Positions 12,715 through 23,932 of a DNA stretch of 64,000 nucleotides are shown in pieces (the stretch's first letter is position 1; each line of letters opens with the position of its first letter). Under the pieces are notes generated by a model. It did no database searches and was not told the origin of the DNA. It saw nothing but the letters and a program-made list of their open reading frames with translations. Source of the stretch: Sialis fuliginosa (taxonomy: Eukaryota; Arthropoda; Insecta; Megaloptera; Sialidae); contig OY540821.1 of NCBI GenBank assembly GCA_961205875.1, positions 10,106,001 to 10,170,000 of the forward strand, written 5' to 3'. Made by a program: the position numbers and the translations under genes.

Positions 12715-13130
12715 GATCTTCGCGCTTTAAGAGCAAACTAACTGGGATTAATGGGCTTCTTTTTTATAACTCTCATAAACTCATAAAACAAGTACCTATT
12801 TTGTTCAATTTAATACCAAAAGTCCGCAAATATAGTTTTTTTTATTATAGCATTTTATTTTGTTTATATTTTTTTTAGCAATGGAAAAAGTAAAACCAGT
12901 AATGAACACCCAGTGATGGACACTTGCTAATTACTACAAAATGATAAGTACTACAACACAAAAATTATAAAATAAAGAATCTTAAAATTTCAAAAAAATG
13001 TAAAGCAGATGCTATAATAATATATAATAATATAATAATTAATAAATAGATTACACTAATAATTAATTTAAATGTCCATTTTGGCACCCATTGGCCGATT
13101 GTCATCAAATTAAACTATTTTACAGTTAAT
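12715..13130 (-). repeat. Repeat H copy 1 (minus)
   Basis: Read on the minus strand, it begins with GATGACAATCGGCCAATGGG plus TGTCAAAATGGACATTT. It then carries a GATTCTTTATTTTATAA / GTAGTACTTATCATTTTGTA block and a GTGTCCATCACTGGGTG phrase, ending near TTGCTCTTAAAGCGCG. The same order recurs at 33480-33912, 58622-58925 and 60945-61710. The family is about 420-440 bp, noncoding, and of unknown class. Confidence 0.65.
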
Positions 13131-13209
13131 TGTCTATAGATTATGATTCAATAACGGCAGTAATCAAAAATCATTTTATCAATTTAATTAACAAGAGTCC
13201 AACACTGGG

Positions 13210-13312
13210 GTATGATCCAAGACTGATGCCGGTACAAGTTTATACAAGTACAAAAAAATGTACTTAAGTATTGAAATGTTTCAAGTACAAGTACAAAGTA
13301 CTTAGTCTTCAC
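13210..13312. repeat. AAGTACAAGTACAAAGTACTT repeat
   Basis: This is a run of short GTACAAGTACA / GTACTTAAGTA words, alike on both strands. A similar block lies at 28832-28945. Such word-rich blocks occur inside insect MITEs, but no ends were identified here. Confidence 0.45.
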
Positions 13313-13319
13313 TGCCTAT

Positions 13320-14430
13320 GAAGTCATTTTTTGTAAAAATTGTGTTTTTGTCTCTGCACTATACTTCTGTGAAGAACAAACATTTTTTCTTATCAAAGGT
13401 ATTAAGTTTTGAGTGTTTTGACATTATTACTTCAATTCTGCGAAAGCGTATAAAGAGTTTGTGGTATCTTTGTCATAATTCTAAATTTAAGATCATTTTA
13501 CAATAAGAAAAAACGAGGTAAGTTCAAACTAAAAATATATAATAATACACATCTATTTTAAACTCATTTATTTTATTTTTTCACAAAATTATAACTACTT
13601 GGTTAATTTTTCTAGGTCTCATTTAAATACATGGTTCTGAAAAATATACCTAAATCCTGAAAGCCTAAATATATTATGGTTTTAGTTCGACTAATAATTA
13701 AGTAAATTTAATTGATAAAGGGTTAAGTATGTAATTTAATTTAAGTATATCGTGCTTAGACTTATAATATTTATTTATAATATATATCGACTTCCCTAGA
13801 TTCTTTGATTTATCTATAAATACAAATAGACAATTTTATAAACAACTAATTTATTACTGTACAATGAAAAATTTAATGTCGTGGAAACTCATTGCAAGTT
13901 ATCCCGTTTTTGTTAACCGTACCACCGGTAAAATATCGCTATCCTGGTTTTGCTAATGTGCGAATTATTCCTGCCCCAACATTGCGCGGGCCGCAGAGAT
14001 GCAAGAGTGGAGGGGGGGCTCACTCGCCTACACGAATAATTAATTTCAAATTAAAATATTTGAAATTTTGCTTTTAATCTCAACTTCGTAGGTACAGATT
14101 AATGTAATTTAAATATTCACATATGTGAGAATACCCGGATATAACTACGAATCAAATATGCGTTCTTAGAAAACACTGTGCTAACTGAAACGACGCTAAT
14201 TGGAAATCAAACTATAAATAAATACATATTTCTGGAAAAATGACTGGAATAAAAATTATAGAAATTAAGAATAGGGTTGTTAGGGATATGACAAATCGGT
14301 TATGGATACGCATTTTTACGGATTTTTTTCTTATAATAATAATTTTTATTGTTTTGACCAATACATTGGTATAACATCACTTATAAAAAAATTGTCTGGA
14401 AGCTCGGGGTAACGAGTTGGAAATTATTTC
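13320..14430. other. Unassigned sequence with a small GC-richer island
   Basis: No gene is supported. A stretch at about 13900-14030 (with GCGCGGGCCGCAGAG and a G-run) is more GC-rich than its surroundings. The frame across it (13892-14077) gives no recognisable protein. It may be a fragment of an unrecognised repeat. Confidence 0.35.
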
Positions 14431-14439
14431 AAATATAAA

Positions 14440-14830
14440 TAATTGTTAACTTCCAAACTGGAAGTTATTGTAATCGATCCGAAAATCAAAATAAAAAATT
14501 TCAACATAATTGTGTGTTTTAAGGTCACTATAGTATATTTACACTATTTTCAGAAAAATTTCTGTGTGTGTGTATGTGTACATTTTTTACATTCACGAAA
14601 TCTCGAAAATAAAAATTGCTATTGACTTCGTTGGGGTGCCAATCGAAGCGTCTTGACGTGAATATGATTTGAAAGAAAGAATTTTTCGAAATTCAACCCC
14701 TAAGGGAGTAAAAAGGGGTGTAAAGTTGTTTTTTTCACTCGCAGAACATTCACAGACCGACACACAGACACACAAACATCATGTACATTTTTTTACAAAC
14801 TACATCATATTTCAACTCGGTTTTGTGCGG
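14440..14830 (+). repeat. Non-LTR-like 3' tail repeat
   Basis: The sequence starts near ACTTCCAAACTGGAAGTTAT. It continues through TTGCTATTGACTTCGTTGGG and AAGCGTCTTGACGTGAATAT, and ends with a CAGACCGACACACAGACACA run and ACATCATG. A short palindromic opening, a phrase about an AGGGAGTAAAAAGGGGTG block, and a CAGA-type microsatellite are features of insect RTE-like 3' tails. This is inference from layout. Only one copy is present in the window and no reverse transcriptase is visible. Small frames at 14443-14625, 14593-14775 and 14669-14965 are artefacts of it. Confidence 0.5.
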
Positions 14831-15207
14831 GGGTATACTATTAAAAAATGCATATATGTATTTTCTATTTTAAATGAAAAATGCCACTGGCTATGTATAT
14901 CCATAATATTTCTGTTTTATTTTTTGTTACATTTTTCATACGAGAATTTTGCATATTTATTATAAAAAATGATTTTTAATTATTGGGAGGCATTTATTAT
15001 TCAGCACAGTGGACTTTTTTAAAACACAAAAAAACACACAGAATTTGTAATTAAGTTAAGAATAAAATTATGGAAGCGTTAATTTTATTTGTCCTCATTT
15101 ATTCTTTAAGTTACTTTTCTTAATTATATCGTTAATGTTTTATATATATTATTTTATTTTTAAAAACGTACTTTTCTTTTGTATTTCTACATTCATATAT
15201 TATTTTT

Positions 15208-15483
15208 ACAGGGTGTCCGCTGGTTTTTGGAAATAAAATTCCCTGACTCGGGGGGCCTCCGAGTAAGAATGTGCAGATATAATATTTGAAGACCTCTTTT
15301 TTTTGTCATAACTTGAAAATTTTACACTTGTTACTTACTTCCAATTGAATTAACTTTTTCTTTTTTTCCCTGAAAATTAATGAATTCCCTGACTTCAGAA
15401 TTTTAAATAAATTTCCTGACTTTCCCTGACCACTTTAGGCTTCCCTGACTTTTCCCTGACTTTCCAGAAAGTGGACACCCTGT
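15208..15483. mobile_element. MITE with ACAGGGTGTCC ends (276 bp)
   Basis: The left end is ACAGGGTGTCCGCTGG and the right end is GTGGACACCCTGT, giving an 11-bp perfect terminal inverted repeat. The interior repeats the word TTCCCTGAC several times near the right end (CCCTGACTTTTCCCTGAC). A diverged, end-damaged relative lies at 42905-43100. No coding region is present. The flanks show no convincing duplication, so the superfamily stays open. Confidence 0.75.
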
Positions 15484-15489
15484 CAATAG

Positions 15490-16860
15490 TGCGTTACACA
15501 GTAGGATCTTTAAGCAACTATCTAGGACGCTGAAGAGAAGATAGAATGAACAAAAAAAATCATTATCTGTTGAGTGTCCCCAAACATACGGGACACCTCT
15601 ATAAATTTTTTTTCGAGTTTAGAATATTTATTTCTGTATAAAAATAAAGAAATAAGTCCTAGTGACTGACTCATTAACGTCCAACTGAACCATTTGGATC
15701 TAAAAACGTGAAATTTAATTTAATATTTTTTACTAATACCCTCAACTTCCTCCGCCCATCTTTTCCTCAGGGCCCTAGGCAGTTACACCACACGTTCCAG
15801 ACTAACAGTACAAAATGAAAACAACGGTATTGCATAAAAAAGTCTTGGTGGTGACCACGCTTGTTTATTTTGTTTTAATAAGCAAACATTTTCGAAATAA
15901 ATTAATGACTTGCTATAAAGAAAATTAAACAGAAAAAATTCGAAATCGCAAAATCACTGTTGTGTACATAAATAATCACAGGAAATAAGTCCGTGCAGAG
16001 AAAATTGTGTTTTTCTTCACAAGTAAAAATCGATAGGCGACATTTTTCCAGGAAAATGATGTAATTATTCGAGTTTACCGTGCTGAAAATTGATATGACT
16101 CAAAGTTGAAATAACAAGCGCAATAATAATTATTATTGTTTGTAGTTGTTGGTAACTATATCTTGTAGCTATAGCCAGATCGTGTTCTGTGTACATTAAA
16201 TATGTTAAATGTGTGTGAATACGCGTGAAAAAAATGTTTTGTTTACACCAGTGGCGGTCCGTGAAACTAAATTTATCGATAGTTAAAATTTATTACTTCA
16301 ATGTTATTAGTTTAATAAAAAAAAAAACATCCGCCAAGTAAGTGCAAAGTGCTTCCTCGTACTAAATTCACCAAAGGTAGTTAATTATCGAACAATTGTA
16401 ATAAACACCGATAAAGTATTCAGATGAACTGTTAACCATTTAATTTTTATACAGTTTTATTAAAAAATATTAATTCGACATTTTTTTGGTGATTACTTAT
16501 TCGTATATTTTTTATTTTTTGACAATTTCAGTCTATATCTAATTTTTTTCTACTAAGCAAACGTCAAAATTACATTTATTATGTGAAAGTAAATAGTAAT
16601 TTAAAAAAACAAATGACGATTTTTTTATGCAAATGGAGATAATTCTTCGTCATGGTGAGTAATGGTGACCTATTTTATAAAAAAATTGAATACTCTACTG
16701 CGCGAAGATACCATAATTATGCTTAGTAAAGTATAGTTACGTGAAAACGGCTTAATAAAGTTTAGTTGTTTAGCTTTGCTTTTTTATTGTATCTACATTA
16801 AATATTCTAAAAATTAAGTTAAATTAGAAGACATGAACCAATTTTTGTCACAATGTCAAA
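15490..16860. other. AT-rich unassigned sequence
   Basis: No gene is supported. CAGTGGCGGTCCGTG at 16249 resembles a hAT-type end with no partner found. Otherwise this is AT-rich single-copy-looking DNA. Confidence 0.45.
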
Positions 16861-16924
16861 AGCTTATTAAAAATTGTATCTACAGTAGATATCAAACAAT
16901 TCTTAGTAAACTGCAGATACAACA

Positions 16925-17013
16925 ATTTAAGAATGCAGCGGTTGTCGTAGTTTTTGACGGTAAAATACATGATTTGTACCGTCAAAACCCCAGCAACCAC
17001 TGCATTCTTAAAT
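16925..17013. ncRNA. Compact 89-nt hairpin, candidate miRNA precursor or micro-MITE
   Basis: The arm ATTTAAGAATGCAG + GGTTG + TTTTGACGGTA (16925-16962) pairs with its complement at 16977-17013 across a 14-nt loop. Pairing is nearly continuous for about 37 bp, with one mismatch in the outer third and a small internal bulge near the middle (TCGTAG against CTGGG). The size, stem and loop suit a pre-miRNA, but a very short palindromic transposon would look the same. A second stem (TTGTATCTACAGT paired with its near complement at about 16910-16922) lies directly upstream. No expression evidence can be read from sequence. Confidence 0.35.
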
Positions 17014-17019
17014 GAAATA

Positions 17020-17670
17020 GAGTACAGTAATTAAAGTCTTAAATGTAGATAACGGTAAACAAAAAGGTTATTTTTATGAGAAAAACAAGTAAATACACTA
17101 TATTTAATACTAGTAAGATGCAGGAAGATATAGATAATGCCATTTTGTGCTTAAGTCAAAATTGTCAGGTACCACATTTGTGCTTAGCAGGGCAGTATAA
17201 TATAACTAAAAAGCAAAAATAATTTTACAGGAAAAACGTGAGACCGAGGCGAGACTGATTTGTGGTCTCGTTTTGTCTCGTATGTAGTTTCTATAAAACA
17301 CTCATAATCATTAACAAAAATATCATTCTTATAACACATATGTTTATACTCGATTAACAAGATGAAAATAAGTGGCATTAGACAAAAACCACGTAAGAGA
17401 CAATGGCAGTTCTCGTATAACCTCAAAGCGTGCATTATTATTCACACAACATAAAGGAGAGCGCGGGAAATTACAATACTAAGCAAAATCCGTTTTAATC
17501 ATTAGCGCTATTTCCTTCGCACACCTTCATAAAGTTAGATAACACGACACCGGCACAGGCACTGATGGAAACATCAAAATGGAAGTCGAATTTAGAAGCG
17601 CGCATACACTATACTCGTACGTTAACCACAGTGCCGTATTAAGGTTTCGATTATACTCCTTAAAATTGGA
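17020..17670. other. Unassigned sequence
   Basis: No gene is supported. GAGACCGAGGCGAGACTG near 17241 shares wording with CAAGACGAGATCAAGACCG near 38626, possibly a dispersed repeat. The minus-strand frame at 17184-17435 has no recognisable domain. Confidence 0.35.
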
Positions 17671-17671
17671 C

Positions 17672-17697
17672 TGTGTTATGCACTAACAACAGCATTA
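17672..17697 (+). repeat. Lone copy of the CTGTTATGCACTAATA terminus
   Basis: ACTGTGTTATGCACTAACAA closely matches the terminal repeat of the palindromic element at 63450-63659. Only one end is recognisable here, so it is a relic or a solo end. Confidence 0.4.
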
Positions 17698-17734
17698 ATA
17701 ACAAACAAACAATGCATTTATGATGGTAAAACAT

Positions 17735-18500
17735 TTTTTTTAAGTCGGTTTTATTTTTTTTATTTCTTAAAAAGTTTTTTATTATATAGGGTCGACTGGG
17801 GTAAAAGTGAAACAAAATACAAATCTTTCATGTTTTTAGACAGTTAACGATACAAATTTATACTTTAATTTTTTCGACTAGATGCGCTTATGAATAACCA
17901 TTTTAAATATTTACGTCATTTGAACTGTACGATACAACACGGACTTTAAAAATGAAAAAAGTGTGTTTCATTTTTAACCTCTAATTTGGGAAAATATTTC
18001 TCGAAATATTAAAAGAAAAGTTACAAAGACAACTTTGATTTATCTTCTTTGTGGCATATCAATGTGAAATTGTAACTTTAATTAATATATGAGCTATACA
18101 TACAGTTATGTGCAAAGAATTAAAATTTAATTCACACGTTTTGACATCGACTAACAGGGAAATCTGTAGGAGTGACACATCACTTATTAGGCGGTTCATA
18201 TTTTCAGATCGCTTTAACAAACCTTTAATGATGATGTCAGTTTTTATAATTCTCCTATAAACAAATTAGTTTTTTAGTTGCAAGCTTGTTTCACTTTTAC
18301 CCCATTTTTTTTGTGTTTCATATTTACCCCGCTCGACTCTACTTTTTATTATTATATACTTTACAGTTTTTAAGATTTTTTTGAAGTCGTTTTTATTTTT
18401 TTCTTTGAAGTCCATGGTTAGATTTTGATGAAATTTATATGGGACCACTACGGAAGTATACTTTTTCAAATTAAAAAAAAAATGGGAGTTATACCCAAAC
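17735..18500 (+). repeat. Repeat B copy interrupted by a TA element
   Basis: The left part (17735-17785) is AAGTCGGTTTTATTTTTTTT followed by AAAAAGTTTTTTATTA. The right part (18345-18500) resumes with TTTTTGAAGTCGTTTTTATT, GTCCATGGTTAGATTTTGAT, TTTATATGGGACCACTACGG and AGTATACTTTTTCAAA. These blocks appear in the same order in the copies at 22422-22715 and 59723-59965. The inserted element occupies 17789-18339, so it is younger than this repeat B copy. Confidence 0.65.
17789..18339. mobile_element. TA-flanked nonautonomous element (551 bp) in repeat B
   Basis: The left end reads GGGTCGACTGGGGTAAAAGT plus GAAACAAAA. The right end is TTGTGTTTCATATTTACCCC plus GCTCGACTC. These are about 29-bp inverted repeats with a few mismatches. 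Flanking TA dinucleotides occur at 17787-17788 and 18340-18341. A second TGTTTCACTTTTACCCC copy just inside the right end duplicates the terminal motif. The interior has no open frame of note. The TA flanks suggest a Tc1/mariner-like mobiliser; no transposase is present. Confidence 0.75.
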
Positions 18501-18559
18501 TTACATAAAAATATATACATATACAGCCGAATTGTAAACACCCCTTAAATTTGTTATTA

Positions 18560-19105
18560 AAAAATCATATCAAATTAATACCAAGGATTTTTTATTTTTT
18601 AACGAGCGAATTTTTTTCCCAACACCCTCTAAATTAAAAAAAAATGAACGGTTCAAATTACAATTTTTCGAAATCCCCTATAAAAACAAAAGCCGACTTA
18701 AGTATGTGTAAAATACACATACAATTTGTCAAAAAAAATATTTTAACAGGTACAAAAAATAAAGTGGATATATAAAATAAATATAATATAATCTACATCC
18801 TCGTACAACAACGGATATTATTATCCTGACGAGGTTTCCTAAACGTTTATAATATTTCATACGCTGTGAAATCCTGTGGTATTGTGTATGTTTTTTATTC
18901 GTTTTAGGAATTCTTTACAGTTATTTTTACGTCGTGCGCGTATTTTATGAAATTCATAAAAGAAAACGTTTTGTACGAATGTACGTACCTATGTACAAAA
19001 TATAAAAATTACTACTGTCTTTTAATAATACAATGTTTAATATATTAATATGATAATGATTAAAATGGGGGTAAATTAGAAGTGTGGTAGTATCATTTGC
19101 ACAAA
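18560..19105. other. AT-rich unassigned sequence
   Basis: No gene or structured repeat is supported. The sequence is low-complexity with poly-T/A tracts. Confidence 0.45.
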
Positions 19106-19114
19106 TATAAGAAA

Positions 19115-19176
19115 GTGGTTTTAAAATGCCACCTCGAAACTAACTATGGCTTAATCAACTTGGAATACAGAAAAGA
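19115..19176 (-). mobile_element. Fragment of the TACAGTGTATTCCAAGTTG MITE family
   Basis: TTAAAATGCCACCTCGAAAC and TGGCTTAATCAACTTGGAAT are joined here. Both match the element at 46186-46580 (interior AGTTTCGAGGCGGCATTTCA, and the terminal TCAACTTGGAATACACTGTA). This looks like an internally deleted or truncated relative without its own complete ends. Confidence 0.55.
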
Positions 19177-19179
19177 CCC

Positions 19180-20110
19180 ACACAAAACTTGCTGATCAAA
19201 AGTTTTCATGAATACAAGATACGAAAATGGACAGTTTTTTTACAGGCTGTCTCATAAATAGTGTTGAAAAGAAGAAAGTCTGCAGTTTTTAATGGGTATA
19301 AATAAATTTTAATAAAATGTTTGTGCGTCAATTTATTTTATTGATAAAAAATATGCTAAAATTATCGATAATTCTGTTAAAAATAACACACAAAATTATT
19401 TTAATGCAGATTTATTGCCTAAAAAATGGAGTGACGTAACGCATAAGTTTAAATAAATAATGAATTATAATTTTTTTAGTGTGGTTTCACTATTAATTTT
19501 ATATTTTCCGAGTATGTAGTATTCTGAATACAATGATGTAAAATTTCAAAATAACGTATCTTTAAACTTCGGAAATATCGGCACTTTTGTAATCCGTCAT
19601 ATATGTAGAATACTACACTCTGTTGATTTATGGAAGAAAAAATAATAATCTTTGAAAAAATTTAAGGGGTGTCCATTATAACCCCCCCCCCCCCCCCAAA
19701 TAAAAATTATAGGGGGTACCACATTTCTGATAATTTATAGCACTTGTAATTCCAAACATATTTTGTACAACACACAAGTCACTATTCTAAGCGGTTTACG
19801 AGCTATTTACAAATTTAAAATTTTACCCTCATTTTCAAGGTTCGATTTTACCCCCTAAACATAAAAACGAGCACGTATAAAAAATAGGTGTCCTTAATTT
19901 TTACCCGATTAACATTTTTACCAAGTTTCATTAAAATCCTAAAGGAATGTTTCCTTGTCAATTATACAATTTTTCCCTAGCCTAAGAGAAAATTGTGGGT
20001 TCTAGGGGAAATTCTGAGGTCGGATTCGAATTCAGCGGCTCAAAACTCAAGGGTAATCTATTCACATGTAAAGTTCAGACCACTTTTTTTATTTTGTGGG
20101 CCTGTGTTAT
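19180..20110. other. AT-rich unassigned sequence with a poly-C tract
   Basis: A run of 17 C residues lies at about 19681-19697. The text at about 19900-19945 (TTTTTACCCGATTAACATTT, AAGTTTCATTAAAATCC) resembles conserved boxes of insect non-LTR tails but is not complete. No gene is supported. Confidence 0.4.
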
Positions 20111-20114
20111 GAAA

Positions 20115-21640
20115 GCAGTGCCATTTTTAGCAAAACCAGCGATAACGCAATTAATTTAAAACTTATTTATGCACAGAGAGAAAAGTCATGATAATTTTTA
20201 TACAGAAAATCTTAGAAAAATTACTGTGCTCTCTTATAATGCGTGCGCAATCGACGATACAAGTAAAAAATATTTATACGTCCATATAAAAATTATCAGT
20301 GCTTACATTATATAAATTGCTTTTTTATCACGGTAGAAATTACGGTGCTAGCATGGTAATATTTGGAACGCTGTATCAGAAAACTGCCTTACCGGCCTTA
20401 CCGATTCAGTAAAATTTCTATAGCTTATTATTTTTTTTTTCAAACAGAAAGGTAAAAACAATAAAAAGCAATTTCATTTTAAGAAAGTTATCGATTTATT
20501 TATATAATATACATTGTTTTGAATTTTACAACTAATAATAGTTTACAAATATAGTTGTAGAACAATTTACATAAAGATATGACAACCAATACATGTGCAA
20601 AGAGACCGATTCACAGAACAAATTAAATATAAAATAACGTATTTTCAATATCTAAAATCTAAACTAACCTATATCTGTCAAAACTTATTTTACAAATAAA
20701 ACTTCTAAAAATAACACATTAAAACCGAACAAAACATTATTGTAAAACATTTATCACCCACATTCATTTAAAATTCGCACAAAACAATAATTTTAATAAA
20801 ATAAAAACAATCATAGCCATTTTAAATCTAAATATGCTACACGTCCCGCTTTAAATATTATTCACACTAAAAACAATTTTGAATATAAATTAAAATATAA
20901 TACTTTAAAATCACGATAACATAGAAAAATATCTTTAAAATAGAAAACACTACACAATTACAATATGTACTTTTAAAACAAATATACATTCTAAATATGT
21001 ATGTAACTGTCAGCTTATAGGCCGTCGGAAGATCGAAAAAAGCCGACTGTACTCGAACCTTACTACCTTGTTTATGCTGATAGTAAAATTTGCTTTATAT
21101 CCTAACTTTCTATTAAGATATATCGAAAACCATAAATCTGAGATCTAGACATGATGCGTATGATTTTTAGAGAATCGTTTTACAAACAAAATAAAACCAT
21201 ACATACATCTCCACGATAAACAGTTAATGAGATATCACATTTTTAGTTTTTGTGTTTTCAACATAATTGGTATCTTCTGTCTTTTTCTTTCTTTCTGCTT
21301 TTGCCAGATATCTTTGAAATATCATTGAATTTTATAAGTCAGTATTGTAAAATTTATCAGACCGCCTAATAATTTACATCAACTTAAATAGCATTTTTTT
21401 TAAGAAAAACAATTAAAAAATACAAATTTGTCGAGATAGGAACTTTTTACTGTGCTGTTTTATAAATTTCGCTGGCCTGTATTTTAAAAAATACTATTGT
21501 GTCCTTTACTTTTTATATTATGAATTTTAATTTTTCTTATTTTACCGTATAAAATTGACCATATTCGACTTTCGCACATCGTTTATAGTGCAGAGCACAG
21601 TAATTTTTCTAAGATTTTTCTCTCCGTGTGTATTATTTTT
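20115..21640. repeat. Loose ~1.5 kb inverted-repeat structure
   Basis: GAAAATCTTAGAAAAATTAC followed by TGTGCTCT at about 20205-20232 is the reverse complement of AGAGCACAGTAATTTTTCTA plus AGATTTTTC at about 21593-21621. Weaker matching extends on both sides of each arm (TTATAATGCGTGCGCAATCG against a diverged counterpart near 21560-21590). The outer left motif ATTTTTAGCAAAACCAGCG recurs near 40897-40915 and, inverted, near 31085. Arms of roughly 70-90 bp and no coding capacity suggest an old nonautonomous DNA element. Ends and target duplication are unclear. Confidence 0.4.
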
Positions 21641-21644
21641 AGCA

Positions 21645-22415
21645 AGCATAAAAAATAAAATTCAAATTGAACATAATGTAATATAAAATGAAGTATTGCT
21701 ACTGCAATCAATCAGAAATTGATTCAGGCTGTCAGAAGTCTCACTATGTGTATCATTAGAGGTTAAATGCGTTATTCTACATCAAAATCAATTTTTGTAT
21801 CTAACTTTAAATTTTATTATCACTCCCTTATACTCATATTATATTAAAGCACATATGTGGGTATACATAATAAATATAAATTAAAATGAATGTAATGTAA
21901 CATTACATACATACCAAGTACCAAGGGACATACCTTTATTTTAAACATAAATAAATGAAGAGCGGTGGGTGCTAATGTTATTTGACTTCTCTCTTGTAGA
22001 TAACACAAACGTTAATTTATCTTTCCAATGCATTTGAGGGTTAGCTAAATTTATACACTACGTTTCACAACTAACCGAATAACAGACGAAAAGGAATTAC
22101 AATTAGATAGATAGATACACCTTGATGACTACAATTGTCACCACGGTGAAGAAACCATTAACAATTTACTATAGTAATTTATATTTTATGTATACCCCTA
22201 TATTTTTATTATTATTAAAGAACAACTATTAATTACGTAAAATTTATTTTCGAAATTTCCCCACCCTCCTACTCACTCTAATAAGTCACACACACACCCA
22301 CCCACCCCTATTCATACGTAAGGGTTTTTAAAAAATTATGATTTTTAAAAAAAATTTAAGAAAATAAAAAACTTCAAAAAAAAACCCCTAAAGATATTGA
22401 AAAGTATATAATAGT
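21645..22415. other. AT-rich unassigned sequence with short tandem tracts
   Basis: A (TAGA)n tract at about 22105-22117 and a CACACACACCCACCCACCCC tract at about 22286-22308 are present. No gene is supported. Confidence 0.45.
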
Positions 22416-22421
22416 TAAATT

Positions 22422-22715
22422 TAACAGTTTTTGAAGTCGATTTTATTTTTTTATTTCATAAAAAGTTTTTTTATTGGCTTGACACTGACTTCAAAAACTG
22501 TTAAAAGTTATTATATACTTTTTATTTTATTTTTTTTAAGTTTTTCATTTTTCCCTTCGTCAGATTCTGATAAAATTTATATGGAACCACCTCGGGAGTA
22601 TACTCTTTCAAACAAAATAAAAATCAACCAAATCGGTGTATATTTGTCGGAGTTAAGCCCGAAAATATATACTGTCAAATTAAAAATCTCCTTTTTTGAA
22701 GTCGGTTAAAAATAC
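22422..22715 (+). repeat. Repeat B copy, nearly full length
   Basis: The blocks run in order. First come TTTTTGAAGTCGATTTTATT, TTGGCTTGACACTGACTTCA and ACTGTTAAAAGTTATTATAT. Then come CAGATTCTGATAAAATTTAT, TATGGAACCACCTCGGGAGT, TACTCTTTCAAACAAAATAA, GGTGTATATTTGTCGGAGTT and a closing TTTTTTGAAGTCGGTTAAAA. Open frame 22431-22709 overlaps it and is not a gene: homologous positions in other copies carry stops. The terminal GAAGTCGGTT box also occurs internally and inverted. Class is unknown, probably a nonautonomous retroelement tail. Confidence 0.7.
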
Positions 22716-22799
22716 CAAGAAAACTTCCTAAAGTAAACATGTAATGTGAATTGATATCTATTGTCGAATTGAGAAACTTTCTTTTTCGAAATCGGTTAA

Positions 22800-23365
22800 A
22801 AAAGCAATTACATCAGCCGAAATTGGTTTTCAAATACCGTATTTTAAATTCATTAATTAGAAAAAAAAATCCTACGTAAATAACACTTTTTTTAACAGTA
22901 GTGTTGTAATGGCTCATCCTGTATATATATATGTGGGTAGTAGGTACTACACATGAATAATAAATGACAAAAATAAAATAATTATAAATGTTTACCTTAT
23001 AGAGCCAAATCAATAAACCGTAAATTTGTTTTTAATTATATTTATTTATTTAATTGTGTTGATTTTAAAGCTGTCATATCAATTGGATTTCATTGAAACA
23101 ATTTAATGATATTTATGTACAGATTTATATTTATTTGGAATTAATTAGATTTTCAAAGGACATTGAATTTGATAAATTTTTTTCTTTTATAAATTAATTT
23201 AAATACATTTCATTATAAATATATTTTTATTATTTATTTACGAATTAAGAATTTCATAAAGAAGGAAGAATAAGAAGAAAATATATTAATTAAAATTTAA
23301 AAATATACTTAATTCATGATTTCTCAATAATTCTTATGGAGTAATTATTTGAAAGACAGAAATTG
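22800..23365. other. AT-rich unassigned sequence
   Basis: GTTGTAATGGCTCATCCTGT followed by an AT dinucleotide run (about 22904-22932) looks like a lone MITE terminus. The rest is featureless AT-rich sequence. Confidence 0.4.
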
Positions 23366-23375
23366 AATTTCCACC

Positions 23376-23572
23376 AACCCGGGAAAAAAATTTAGATCTA
23401 AAGTGATGAAATCAGATCTTGAGACAAAATTACATTTTTTACTGGATTTTTATCTGTGGAGACCTGCAACGATCTACAAAGACCTCTGAACATCGTTTTA
23501 ATCTCTATCATGATCTATGTACAATATTGTACAACGATCTTCAGAGATCTTTGTAGATCCCGGGAATCTATA
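23376..23572. repeat. Small palindromic repeat with CCCGGGA ends
   Basis: ACCCGGGAAAAAAATTTAGA opens the segment and GATCTTTGTAGATCCCGGGA closes it. Inside, GATCTACAAAGACCTCTGAA (about 23471) pairs with TTCAGAGATCTTTGTAGATC (about 23541), giving a strong inner hairpin around a GTACAATATTGTAC centre. The arms are short and the element has no coding capacity. No target duplication is evident. Confidence 0.5.
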
Positions 23573-23932
23573 TTATATTTAAAATTATATTAAAAACTAT
23601 TTCTATGTTTTCATACTTAATACTTTATTGTATACCTACAGCTTTCATATTATCTGCTTCATAATTTTTATATTGATATTTAAAAGGTCATTTTTAAAAT
23701 TAATTTTTATAACGTTTGTAAATAATAAATATGAAAATTAATTAATTAATCAAACCATAGCTTTATATTCCTATTTTACCAGTCTCTAATGTCAAAAATA
23801 CACAGCGGCGCGTACACAAAAAAATTAAGGGGAGGGGTAATTTTTTTGTAATTATATATAATTTCAATTTATTAGAGTTCCGAAAAAACTTTATTAATCT
23901 CATTTTATTGTCCGTCCGTATGTCCTTTTCAG

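Noticed and set aside
14669..14965. 98-codon frame
   Set aside because: It lies in the non-LTR-like tail repeat and crosses its microsatellite. The rest is hydrophobic low-complexity sequence.
19681..19697. Poly-C run as an assembly gap or sequencing error
   Set aside because: Cannot be judged from sequence. Other C-runs occur (51.3, 51.7, 54.5 kb), so it may be genuine.
22431..22709. Open frame in repeat B
   Set aside because: It coincides with a dispersed repeat whose other copies are interrupted at equivalent positions. The protein is low-complexity.
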